A stretch of DNA of 34,538 bases, taken from positions 1 to 34,538 of the forward strand of contig NZ_JACJJG010000026.1 of assembly GCF_016899855.1 (NCBI RefSeq), written 5' to 3'. Below are positions 27,787-34,538 of this stretch, one piece after another (positions within the stretch are counted from its first letter, which is position 1; every line of letters starts with the position of its first letter). The notes beneath the pieces are model-generated. The model searched no databases. It was not told the DNA's origin and worked only from the letters and a program-made list of their open reading frames with translations. The DNA is from Marseilla massiliensis (GTDB lineage: Bacteria; Bacteroidota; Bacteroidia; Bacteroidales; Bacteroidaceae). The position numbers and the translations under genes were made by a program.

Positions 27787-28137
27787 AAATGATTTCACAA
27801 AAAACAAAGAAGAATGACATAAAACAAAGAACGAATCTATCCAGTGTGCGATTAGTAGTTAAAGAAGTTAAAGTAGTTAACGTTCGCTTCGCTCACTAAG
27901 GAGTTAAAGACAAATGCCTTGTAGGGTTTTGACCGATTAATTGTAATAGGAGCGTATGCTAATATTCATATAATAATATAACAGAAGGCACGGATTAACG
28001 CCTAATAATACGGAAAGAGCACAATAATGCACATAAAAACCGTAAGTAAACAGCGACATTTTACTTACAATTTACAAAACAAAAAACAACATAAAACGCA
28101 ATTCATTAATCATTCAACATACGTTTACTTACAAACC

Positions 28138-28195
28138 AAAAGGCCATGTTTTACGGTCTAAAATATGGCCTTTTGCAAGCTAAAAGGCGGTCTTT
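28138..28195. repeat. 22-nt-period palindromic intergenic element, copy D (3 units)
   Basis: AAAAGGCCATGTTTT (28138-28152), AAAATATGGCCTTTT (28160-28174) and AAAAGGCGGTCTTT (28182-28195) have centres 22 bases apart. The first two pair into a 16-bp hairpin with one mismatch. The rest of the divergent gap 27665-28276 holds the apiose-type operon promoter and a GTTAAAG-rich stretch around 27858-27910 with a GTTCGCTTCGCTCAC dyad. No gene is seen. Confidence 0.7.
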
Positions 28196-28276
28196 GGGAA
28201 GGTAAAAGAGCACCAACGAAAAAGCCGCCGGCCACATACCGTTATGGCAAATAGTCAAAAAAATTGCGGCAAAAAC

Positions 28277-28307
28277 TTTGCGTTTATGATATAAATGCTT
28301 ACCTTTG
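28277..28307 (+). promoter_or_regulatory. Promoter of the B12 uptake operon
   Basis: TTTG (28277-28280), a 19-base spacer and TACCTTTG (28300-28307) match the Bacteroidota consensus exactly. The transcript should start near 28314, at the 5' edge of the riboswitch. Confidence 0.85.
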
Positions 28308-28313
28308 CAACCG

Positions 28314-28484
28314 CTGATTGGTTCACGCCACAATGTGATTAAAAGGGAAACGTGTGAAAGTCACGTACAGTCCCGCTGCTGTGAGCTGTCATTATTGAGA
28401 CCGACACCGCGCCACTGGCACGTCAATTATAGCCGGGAAGGCCGTCGGTCTTGGCACAGCGAAGTCAGAAGACCTGCCGTCAGT
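28314..28484 (+). ncRNA. Cobalamin (adenosylcobalamin-type) riboswitch
   Basis: Conserved blocks occur in order: AAAAGGGAAACGTGTGAAAG, then CAGTCCCGCTGCTGTGA, the B12 box GCCACTGGCAC, GCCGGGAAGGCC, and CACAGCGAAGTCAGAAGACC. This element binds cobalamin and shuts off the downstream genes when the vitamin is plentiful. It lies between a strong promoter and btuB. Its 3' edge is about 36 bases before the btuB ATG and no T-rich terminator follows it, so control is probably through access to the ribosome site GGAAGGTGG. Confidence 0.95.
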
Positions 28485-28521
28485 TATGTTTAATCCACTG
28501 CTTCGAGGAAGGTGGTGTATT

Positions 28522-30528
28522 ATGTTTAATCTATTGGTACGTATTAAGTCATTATCAGTTGCCGCATTTGGCGCGCTGCTATCATGCACGCCGGCCGCGG
28601 CGCAAGGCACGGACAGCATTTCGGACGGCCGTGTGCTCGACGACGTAACCGTAACCGACAAGGCACGGCAAAGGCAGGTTGCGGGCACGGCACCGCTGCG
28701 CATGCTCGACAGCGAGGCAATGCTCCGCCTCGGAGTAACCGACATTGCCGACGCGCTGCACCGCCTGCCGGGCATAACCCTACGCGACTACGGCGGAGCG
28801 GGCGGCATGAAGACGGTATCGGTACGCGGCTTCGGGTCGCAGCATACAGGCGTGAGCTACGACGGAATAGCCCTCAGCGATTGCCAGACAGGCGAGATTG
28901 ACATGTCGCGCTACTCGCTCGAGAACGTCAGCGACATATCCCTTCTGATAGGCGACAACGACGACATATTCATACCCGCACGCAACGCCGCCTACGCCGC
29001 AATGCTAACCATCAACACCATGGCGCCGCCCACGGCCGACAACAAGCCCCACCTCACCACGCAGGTGAAGCTGGGTTCGTTCGGATACGTAAGCCCCTTC
29101 ATCCGCTACACGCATAACCTGACGGACAAGTTCGCCCTGTCCGTTTCGGGAGAATACGTCTACGCCGAGAACGACTACCCCTTTACGCTACGTAACGGTA
29201 ACGTCATCACGCGCGAACGACGCACCAACAGCATGATGAACTCTGCCCACGGCGAGGCCGGATTCATCTGGAACATCAACCGTAACAACCGCCTTGACGG
29301 CAAGATATACTACTACGACAACGACCGTGAACTGCCAGGCCAGGTGAGATACTACACCGACATCAGCATGGAAACACTGCACGACCGCAACTTTTTCGCG
29401 CAACTGCAATACCGTGCGTGGAACAGCCGCAACCTGTCCTTCAAGCTCAACGCCAAATACAACTGGGCTTCGTCAGATTATAAGAACGGCCTGTACCAGG
29501 GCGGAATCAACGACGCAAAATACTGGCAGCGCGAAGCCTACGCCTCGGCATGCCTTCTATACACGCCGTGGCGCAACTGGGCATTCGACTATTCGGCAGA
29601 CTACATCTTCAACAATCTTAGCAGCAGCCTCGCCACCAACACCCGCCCATACCGTCACACGGTACTCCAGTCGGCCACGGCGCGCTACCGCGACCGTCGG
29701 TTTACGGTCATGGCACGCCTGCTCTACTCGCTTTACTTCAACGCGGCAAAGGACGGAGCCAGCGCGCGCGACGCCCGCAAGCTGTCGCCGTCGGTATCGC
29801 TATCTTACCGTCTGCTCAGCGACGAAGACCTGTACATACGTCTTTCGTACAAAAATATCTTCCGTGCCCCAACGTTTAACGAGTCGTATTACTTCCACTA
29901 CGGCAGCACCGACCTCAAGCCCGAGACGACAGACCAGCTCAACCTGGGCCTCACATGGGAGCACACATACGGCCGCAAGTCGTACTTCAGGCTGTCTGCC
30001 GACGGATATATAAATAAGGTAAAGGATAAAATAGTTGCCGTGCCGTACAACATGTTCGTATGGACCAACGTCAACGTGGGTAAGGTAAAGGGGCACGGAA
30101 TTGAGACTTCGGCCACGTGGAACCACCGTTTCACCGACCGCTACGCCATCCTGTTCTCCGCGAACTACGGCTGGCAGCGCTCCGAAAACCGCACTAACCC
30201 CGAGTCGCCGTACTACGGTTACCAGATAGCCTACACTCCCGAGCACCAGGGAAGCGCGGCCATCAGCTTTGAAAATCCGTGGGTAAACCTATCGGTTCAC
30301 GGCTACGCGGTGAGCAAGAGGCACGCCAACAACAACCATTATGAGGGTACAGACATCGACGGCTACGCCGAGTTCGGCCTCACCGCCTACCGAGACATCC
30401 GCCTTTGGGGCGGCACGCTGGAGGTAAGAGCCGACGTAAAGAACATTCTCGACAAGCAATACGAGATTGTGGCAAAGTATCCCATGCCCGGCAGAAGTTA
30501 TCAAATATCCATTAATTATAAATTCTAA
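28522..30528 (+). CDS. btuB: TonB-dependent cobalamin receptor (BtuB-like)
   Basis: The ATG at 28522 is preferred over an in-frame ATG at 28486 because it follows the GGAAGGTGG ribosome site and starts a signal peptide (MFNLLVRIKSL to AAAQG). The mature protein has a TonB box-like LDDVTVTDKA and a plug with ITLRDYGGAGGMKTVSVRGF. A 22-strand barrel with many Asn/Tyr-rich strands follows, ending in the aromatic C-terminus YQISINYKF. It imports cobalamin through the outer membrane with TonB energy. The specificity comes from the riboswitch and the BtuG/F/C-like genes behind it. It is more GC-rich than the left part of the window. Confidence 0.92.
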   Translation: MFNLLVRIKSLSVAAFGALLSCTPAAAQGTDSISDGRVLDDVTVTDKARQRQVAGTAPLRMLDSEAMLRLGVTDIADALHRLPGITLRDYGGAGGMKTVSVRGFGSQHTGVSYDGIALSDCQTGEIDMSRYSLENVSDISLLIGDNDDIFIPARNAAYAAMLTINTMAPPTADNKPHLTTQVKLGSFGYVSPFIRYTHNLTDKFALSVSGEYVYAENDYPFTLRNGNVITRERRTNSMMNSAHGEAGFIWNINRNNRLDGKIYYYDNDRELPGQVRYYTDISMETLHDRNFFAQLQYRAWNSRNLSFKLNAKYNWASSDYKNGLYQGGINDAKYWQREAYASACLLYTPWRNWAFDYSADYIFNNLSSSLATNTRPYRHTVLQSATARYRDRRFTVMARLLYSLYFNAAKDGASARDARKLSPSVSLSYRLLSDEDLYIRLSYKNIFRAPTFNESYYFHYGSTDLKPETTDQLNLGLTWEHTYGRKSYFRLSADGYINKVKDKIVAVPYNMFVWTNVNVGKVKGHGIETSATWNHRFTDRYAILFSANYGWQRSENRTNPESPYYGYQIAYTPEHQGSAAISFENPWVNLSVHGYAVSKRHANNNHYEGTDIDGYAEFGLTAYRDIRLWGGTLEVRADVKNILDKQYEIVAKYPMPGRSYQISINYKF

Positions 30529-30536
30529 ACAGCAAA

Positions 30537-31655
30537 ATGAGAAAGTTTTTATCAATGTTTGCCATAGTCGCACTGTGCGGACTGGCCTTCGTTTCATGTA
30601 GTGACGATGATGACACGACACCTCCGCCAACACCAGTGACGGTAACAGACGGCGTATTTGTAGTCAACGCCGGTACTATTGGCAATATTCCCGGAAGCCT
30701 TACCTACATCGGTAGTGACGGTAGCGTTACACAAAAAGCATTCGCCAACGCCAACAACGGGATGTCGCTCGGTGACACGCCAAACGATGCCGTAGTGAAC
30801 GGAAGCAAGCTCTACATTGTTGTCAACGGTGATAACATTATCTGGGTATTGGATAAAAACACACTGAAAATTGACCGCCAGTTAAGCACAACTGAGCTTA
30901 TGGGCGAGGATAAGGGCAAACAACCGCGCCATCTTCTTGCTTCCGGACAATATGTATTCGTATCAACGTATGACGGATACGTGGCCGCAATAGACACGAC
31001 AACTTACGAAGCAACTGTTTATCAGGCAGGTTCTTACCCCGAAGGAATGGCAATAAACAACGGCAGTCTGTATGTCGCAAACTCTGATTACAGCCTCGGA
31101 CAAAAACCGTCTATATCTGTTATCAACCTCAACTCAGGCACAACAACGGATATCAAGGACGAGCTTATAACCAATCCTCAGAGCTTTGCCGTTATGTCAG
31201 ACGCCATTTACTTCCTTGATTACGGCTCATACGATGCGTCATATAACCAAACTGGAGCTGGAATACGCAAGGTTGTGAACGGTGAAATAACAAAAGTTGC
31301 CGACGCGACGCTCATGGCCGCGAACACGAATAATGGCAAGATTTACATCATCAACGCGCCTTATTCATATCCCGCAACTCCCGTTACTTACAGCGTTTAC
31401 GACACAACGACCGGAAAAACAACGCAGTTCATTACTGGAGACAACATCGACAGCCCCGCCGCCATTGCCGTTGACCCTGTAAACGGAGATGTTTATATAA
31501 CTTCTTACGTGGTTGACCCGGATACTGGCTATGCCGGTTATTCAATAGACGGATACGTCAACCGTTATACAGCAGACGGAACTTTCGTTTCAAGAAACGA
31601 CGTTGGCGTAGGTCCGATAACTATTACATTCAATTATAACACAGTTTATGAATAA
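30537..31655 (+). CDS. btuG: Surface lipoprotein with beta-propeller (DUF5074/YncE-like); BtuG-type cobalamin-binding protein
   Basis: The 372-residue protein has a lipobox LAFVSC at about residue 16-21. The Cys is followed by SDDDD, the acidic tag that sends Bacteroidota lipoproteins to the cell surface. The rest is repeats of beta-propeller blades (YIVVNGDNIIWVLDKNTL, VSTYDGYVAAIDTTTYEA, LYVANSDYS, DVYITSYVVD). In Bacteroides, BtuG is a surface propeller that binds cobalamin very tightly and caps BtuB. The position directly after btuB (8 bases) supports the same role. It overlaps the btuF start by 8 bases. Confidence 0.8.
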   Translation: MRKFLSMFAIVALCGLAFVSCSDDDDTTPPPTPVTVTDGVFVVNAGTIGNIPGSLTYIGSDGSVTQKAFANANNGMSLGDTPNDAVVNGSKLYIVVNGDNIIWVLDKNTLKIDRQLSTTELMGEDKGKQPRHLLASGQYVFVSTYDGYVAAIDTTTYEATVYQAGSYPEGMAINNGSLYVANSDYSLGQKPSISVINLNSGTTTDIKDELITNPQSFAVMSDAIYFLDYGSYDASYNQTGAGIRKVVNGEITKVADATLMAANTNNGKIYIINAPYSYPATPVTYSVYDTTTGKTTQFITGDNIDSPAAIAVDPVNGDVYITSYVVDPDTGYAGYSIDGYVNRYTADGTFVSRNDVGVGPITITFNYNTVYE

Positions 31656-32826
31656 GCGTCTGAGCATTATTCCACTTCTCGCCGTGGTGCTGTTGCTCCT
31701 CTGCTCATGCGGGGGAGGCAGCACCACGGCTGCCGTTTCGGGCGGCGACACGGTGAGATTTAAATATGCCGAGCGGCTTACCGTTGTGAAATACGACGGC
31801 TATACGGTGGCAACTCTTGCCGACCCGTGGAACAAAGGACGCACTCTGCATTCATATATACTCATACCCGATACAGCAAAAGCAGGCACGCAAACCGACG
31901 GAAAAGGTCTTACCGAAAGCCTGAGAGCACAGACCGGGGCGGCTGTAACTGTGGTTCACACCCCGCTGAAACGTACCGTCGTCGCGTCATCGGTATATTG
32001 CGGACTGCTCATCTCTTTAGGAAAGGGCGACGCCATACGTGGAGTATGCGACCTGAAATATATCAACCAACCTTGGATTAAGGAGCAATGCCGACTTGGA
32101 AGGATAGCCGACTGCGGCGACGCAAGTACCCCTACCCTCGAAAAAATAATAGACATAAACGCCGACGCCATACTTATCTCGCCGTTCCAGAACAGCGGCG
32201 GCTACGGACGCCTCGACGAATGGGGCAACCCGATAATAGAAACGGCCGACTACATGGAGACCTCGGCCTTGGGAAGGGCCGAATGGATGAAGTTCTACGG
32301 CATGCTGTTCGGCGTGGAGGACAAGGCTGACAGCATGTTTAACGACATTGAGAAGAGATACAACGAGCTTGTAAAACTGGCAAGAACGTCAACCGTCAGT
32401 AAATCCGTGCTCGTCGACAAGATTGCAGGCCCCGTATGGTACGTACCAGGCGGACGCAGCACTCTTGGCCGGGTGATAGCCGACGCAAACGCGGAATATC
32501 CCTTCTCGACCGACAACAACAGCGGCAGCCTGCAATTAACGTTCGAGACCGTACTGACGAAAGCAGGCAACGCGGACGTATGGTTGCTGAGATATGACGG
32601 CAAGAATCCGCTGACATACCCTACGCTTCTGTCCGAGAACCAAGGCTACTCACAGTTCAAGGCATTCAAGGAGAGACAGGTGTACGGTTGCAACACCAGC
32701 ACGAGCACGTTCTATGAAGATACTCCGTTCAATCCCGACCTACTGCTACGTGACATAATAATAATAACACATCCCGACTTGTCTGGTCTTGGAAGCACCA
32801 GATACTTCAAGAAGGTAGCAAAGTAA
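31648..32826 (+). CDS. btuF: ABC transporter substrate-binding lipoprotein (BtuF-like)
   Basis: The 392-residue protein has a lipobox LLLLCSC near residue 19, with Gly after the Cys, as for periplasmic retention. A class III (FecB/BtuF) binding fold follows: VVASSVYCGLLISLGKGDAI, LEKIIDINADAILIS, and WYVPGGRSTLGRVIADANA. It should pass cobalamin from BtuB to the BtuCD permease. The gene overlaps the BtuG-like gene and precedes btuC by 14 bases. A siderophore-binding role is possible from sequence alone but is unlikely behind a B12 riboswitch. Confidence 0.87.
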   Translation: MNKRLSIIPLLAVVLLLLCSCGGGSTTAAVSGGDTVRFKYAERLTVVKYDGYTVATLADPWNKGRTLHSYILIPDTAKAGTQTDGKGLTESLRAQTGAAVTVVHTPLKRTVVASSVYCGLLISLGKGDAIRGVCDLKYINQPWIKEQCRLGRIADCGDASTPTLEKIIDINADAILISPFQNSGGYGRLDEWGNPIIETADYMETSALGRAEWMKFYGMLFGVEDKADSMFNDIEKRYNELVKLARTSTVSKSVLVDKIAGPVWYVPGGRSTLGRVIADANAEYPFSTDNNSGSLQLTFETVLTKAGNADVWLLRYDGKNPLTYPTLLSENQGYSQFKAFKERQVYGCNTSTSTFYEDTPFNPDLLLRDIIIITHPDLSGLGSTRYFKKVAK

Positions 32827-32840
32827 GACAAATACCACGC

Positions 32841-33851
32841 ATGAAAAAGGGTACGCGCATAAACATTATAATGGCTGCGGCGGTCATTCCGATGTTTCTC
32901 CTGAATCTCATAATAGGCTCGGTAGACATTCCGTTGACCGACGTCGTAGCCATTCTTTTCGGTAAAGATTGCGCCCAGGCGTCATGGGAATACATCATAT
33001 TGCAGACCCGTCTGCCGCAGGCTATTACCGCCGTGCTGTGCGGAAGCTCGCTCGCCGTAAGCGGACTGTTGCTCCAGACGGCGTTCCGCAACCCTCTTGC
33101 GGGTCCTTCAATATTCGGTATCAACAGCGGAGCAAGCCTCGGCGCCGCCTTGGTAATGCTGGCTTTCGGCGGCGGCATAACGCTTGGCACGGTATCGCTC
33201 ACGGGCTTCGTGGCTGTGCTCGCAGCCGCTTTCATAGGTGCCGGAGCCGTCATGGCGGTGCTGCTACTATTCGCCGGGATGGTAAGAAACAATGTCATGC
33301 TGCTGATAATAGGCATTATGATTGGCTACATAGCCTCGTCCGCCATCGCCTTGCTCAACTTTTTCGCCACCGAAGAGGGAGTACATTCATACATGGTATG
33401 GGGTCTCGGCAACTTCGGGGGCGTGTCAATGCGCCAGATTCCGTTGTTCGCCACGGCAACGGTTGCAGGTCTCAGCCTGTCAATATTGCTCATAAAACCG
33501 CTCAACACGCTGCTTCTCGGCGAACAATACGCCGAAAACCTTGGCATAAACACACTGCGCCTGCGCAACAGTCTGCTTGTTATCACGGGTATACTGACGG
33601 CCTCGGCCACGGCATTCTGCGGCCCAATAGCGTTCATAGGGCTTGCCGTTCCGCACATAGCGCGCATGATTCTCAACACCGACGACCATAGACAATTACT
33701 GCCAGGCACAATAATAACAGGCGCCGCAGTAGCGTTAGTTTGCAACCTCATATGTGCATTGCCAGGCGAAAACGGGGTAATACCTCTCAACGCCGTAACA
33801 CCCATAATGGGCGCGCCCGTCATTATCTACGTAATAATGCGCCGTAGATAA
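32841..33851 (+). CDS. btuC: Cobalamin ABC transporter permease (BtuC/FecCD family)
   Basis: The 336-residue protein has about ten membrane helices and the FecCD signatures LQTRLPQAITAVLCGSSLAV, GLLLQTAFRNPLAGPSIFGI, FCGPIAFIGLAVPHIAR, and a final GVIPLNAVTPIMGAPVIIYV. It forms the channel for vitamin B12 across the inner membrane. Its ATPase partner BtuD normally follows but is not seen; an IS982 element comes instead. Confidence 0.9.
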   Translation: MKKGTRINIIMAAAVIPMFLLNLIIGSVDIPLTDVVAILFGKDCAQASWEYIILQTRLPQAITAVLCGSSLAVSGLLLQTAFRNPLAGPSIFGINSGASLGAALVMLAFGGGITLGTVSLTGFVAVLAAAFIGAGAVMAVLLLFAGMVRNNVMLLIIGIMIGYIASSAIALLNFFATEEGVHSYMVWGLGNFGGVSMRQIPLFATATVAGLSLSILLIKPLNTLLLGEQYAENLGINTLRLRNSLLVITGILTASATAFCGPIAFIGLAVPHIARMILNTDDHRQLLPGTIITGAAVALVCNLICALPGENGVIPLNAVTPIMGAPVIIYVIMRRR

Positions 33852-33911
33852 TGCGGATATTATGGCTTTGCAGCCAATAAGCTTACCGGTGAAAATTCAA
33901 TAAGTATACAG

Positions 33912-33919
33912 TACTTTTG
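33912..33919 (+). promoter_or_regulatory. Promoter-like -7 element between btuC and the IS element
   Basis: TACTTTTG matches TAnnTTTG. It lies about 18 bases before the likely left end of the IS and could drive the transposase or a former downstream gene. No clear -33 element is seen. The 33852-34041 gap carries no convincing gene, only very short frames. Confidence 0.3.
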
Positions 33920-33936
33920 TAAAAGACCGTATATTA

Positions 33937-34538
33937 ACGTGAGTTCGGTATAAGAAAACGATTGAAAAAGTTGTGGGAATGAGATATTTTTAGTACCTTT
34001 ATAGTTGATAATCAATAAGTTACATAAAAATATCCATTCCCATGACTGATGCAAATATAATAGAAATTTTCTGTATTCTCGATGAATTCTGCAAATATTT
34101 TGCTCCCGAACTGAAAAAACACACGCTGGACATCTGCGGAAAACGTCGCCGCAACCGCCCGTGCCTCATGTCCGACAGTGAGGTGATGACCATTCTCGTA
34201 CTGTTCCATATCTTGCGCCACCGAGACCTCAAGTCTTTCTACCTCGGTTATGTATGCAACCACATGCGCAAGGAGTTTCCACACCGCCTGTCGTACAACC
34301 GCTTCGTAGAACGCCAGGCCAAGGTGGGACTCCGGCTTTTGCTGTTCCTGCAGACATGTGCGTTGGGTAAATGTACTGGAATATCCATAATCGACTCCAC
34401 ACCGTTGAAGTCATGCAATATAAAGCGTGCGCACAGCCACAGGACGATGAAGGGATGGGCCGCCAAGGGCAAGTGTACGATGGGATGGTTCTACGGATTC
34501 AAGCTGCATATAGTGATAAACGACCGTGGCGAGATAAT
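33937..34538 (+). mobile_element. IS982-family insertion sequence, left part (truncated by the window end)
   Basis: The transposase at 34042 belongs to the IS982 family. The likely left end is at about 33937, where ACGTGAGTTCGG begins. That position is a guess from the style of family ends and cannot be checked because the right end is outside the window. Confidence 0.6.
34042..34538 (+). CDS. IS982-family transposase, N-terminal 165 residues (runs off the right edge)
   Basis: An open frame from ATG 34042 (MTDANIIEIFCILDEFCKYF) continues to the last base. It contains CLMSDSEVMTILVLFH and YLGYVCNHMRKEFPHRLSYN, then the first catalytic Asp in ISIIDSTPLKSCNIKRAH near residue 117, and MGWFYGFKLHIVINDRGEI. 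These are hallmarks of the IS982 DDE transposases common in Bacteroidota. The remaining catalytic residues are outside the window. Confidence 0.92.
   Translation, partial: MTDANIIEIFCILDEFCKYFAPELKKHTLDICGKRRRNRPCLMSDSEVMTILVLFHILRHRDLKSFYLGYVCNHMRKEFPHRLSYNRFVERQAKVGLRLLLFLQTCALGKCTGISIIDSTPLKSCNIKRAHSHRTMKGWAAKGKCTMGWFYGFKLHIVINDRGEI

Noticed and set aside
27840..27920. Gene or regulatory RNA in the GTTAAAG-rich stretch
   Set aside because: Only short direct repeats and a small dyad are seen, with no coding frame and no conserved RNA blocks.
33851..33900. Start of a btuD or other gene right after btuC (ATG overlapping the stop, or ATG at 33862)
   Set aside because: The frames end after 9 and 13 codons and do not resemble an ABC ATPase.

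Overview
The window looks like a chromosomal piece of a Prevotella-type gut Bacteroidota. The signs are promoters with the TAnnTTTG -7 element (several with TTTG 19 bp upstream), a UpxY/Wza/Wzc exopolysaccharide operon, surface lipoproteins with a Cys-Ser-Asp-rich start, the succinate-propionate enzymes methylmalonyl-CoA mutase plus Na+-pumping decarboxylase subunits, and AT-rich intergenic hairpins. Base composition is uneven: the glycosyltransferase at the left end is very AT-rich, while btuB is clearly GC-rich. The left edge lies inside an inverted repeat and the right edge inside an IS982-family transposase, so both ends look like assembly breaks at repeats.

Layout. (1) 1-8.8 kb: an exopolysaccharide/capsule operon read leftward: upxY antiterminator, short AraC regulator, HprK-like kinase, wza export lipoprotein, wzc co-polymerase/BY-kinase, wzx flippase (broken by an in-frame TAG). 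A GT2 glycosyltransferase on the opposite strand sits at its distal end between 77-bp inverted repeats. Upstream of upxY, 22-bp inverted repeats enclose a 160-bp segment whose only recognisable promoter points away from the operon, which is the architecture of a phase-variable invertible promoter in the OFF state. (2) 9.1-13.1 kb: mutA-mutB, read leftward and ended by a terminator. (3) 13.3-18.6 kb, rightward: an AspT/YidE-type transporter, then LTD-OadG, biotin carrier and OadB/MmdB subunits of a Na+-translocating decarboxylase, and an atypical LuxR regulator. No carboxyltransferase (alpha) gene is present. (4) 18.9-27.7 kb, leftward: split transketolase, FGGY kinase, fucose/arabinose-isomerase-like protein, POT transporter and GH28 pectinase. 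The first four genes match the logic of the D-apiose transketolase pathway (isomerase, apulose kinase, AptAB), and the pectinase fits pectin/RG-II use. (5) 28.3-33.9 kb, rightward: a strong promoter, a cobalamin riboswitch, and a B12 uptake operon (btuB, BtuG-like propeller, btuF, btuC). An IS982 element follows where btuD would be expected.

Connections. Cobalamin imported by region 5 would serve the B12-dependent mutase of region 2, whose methylmalonyl-CoA product could feed a decarboxylase that uses the subunits of region 3. Region 4 would feed pentose-type sugars from pectin into central metabolism.

Most notable non-genic findings: the invertible promoter, the glycosyltransferase within inverted repeats, and a family of four intergenic elements, each made of 3-4 palindromic AAA...TTT units with a strict 22-nt period.
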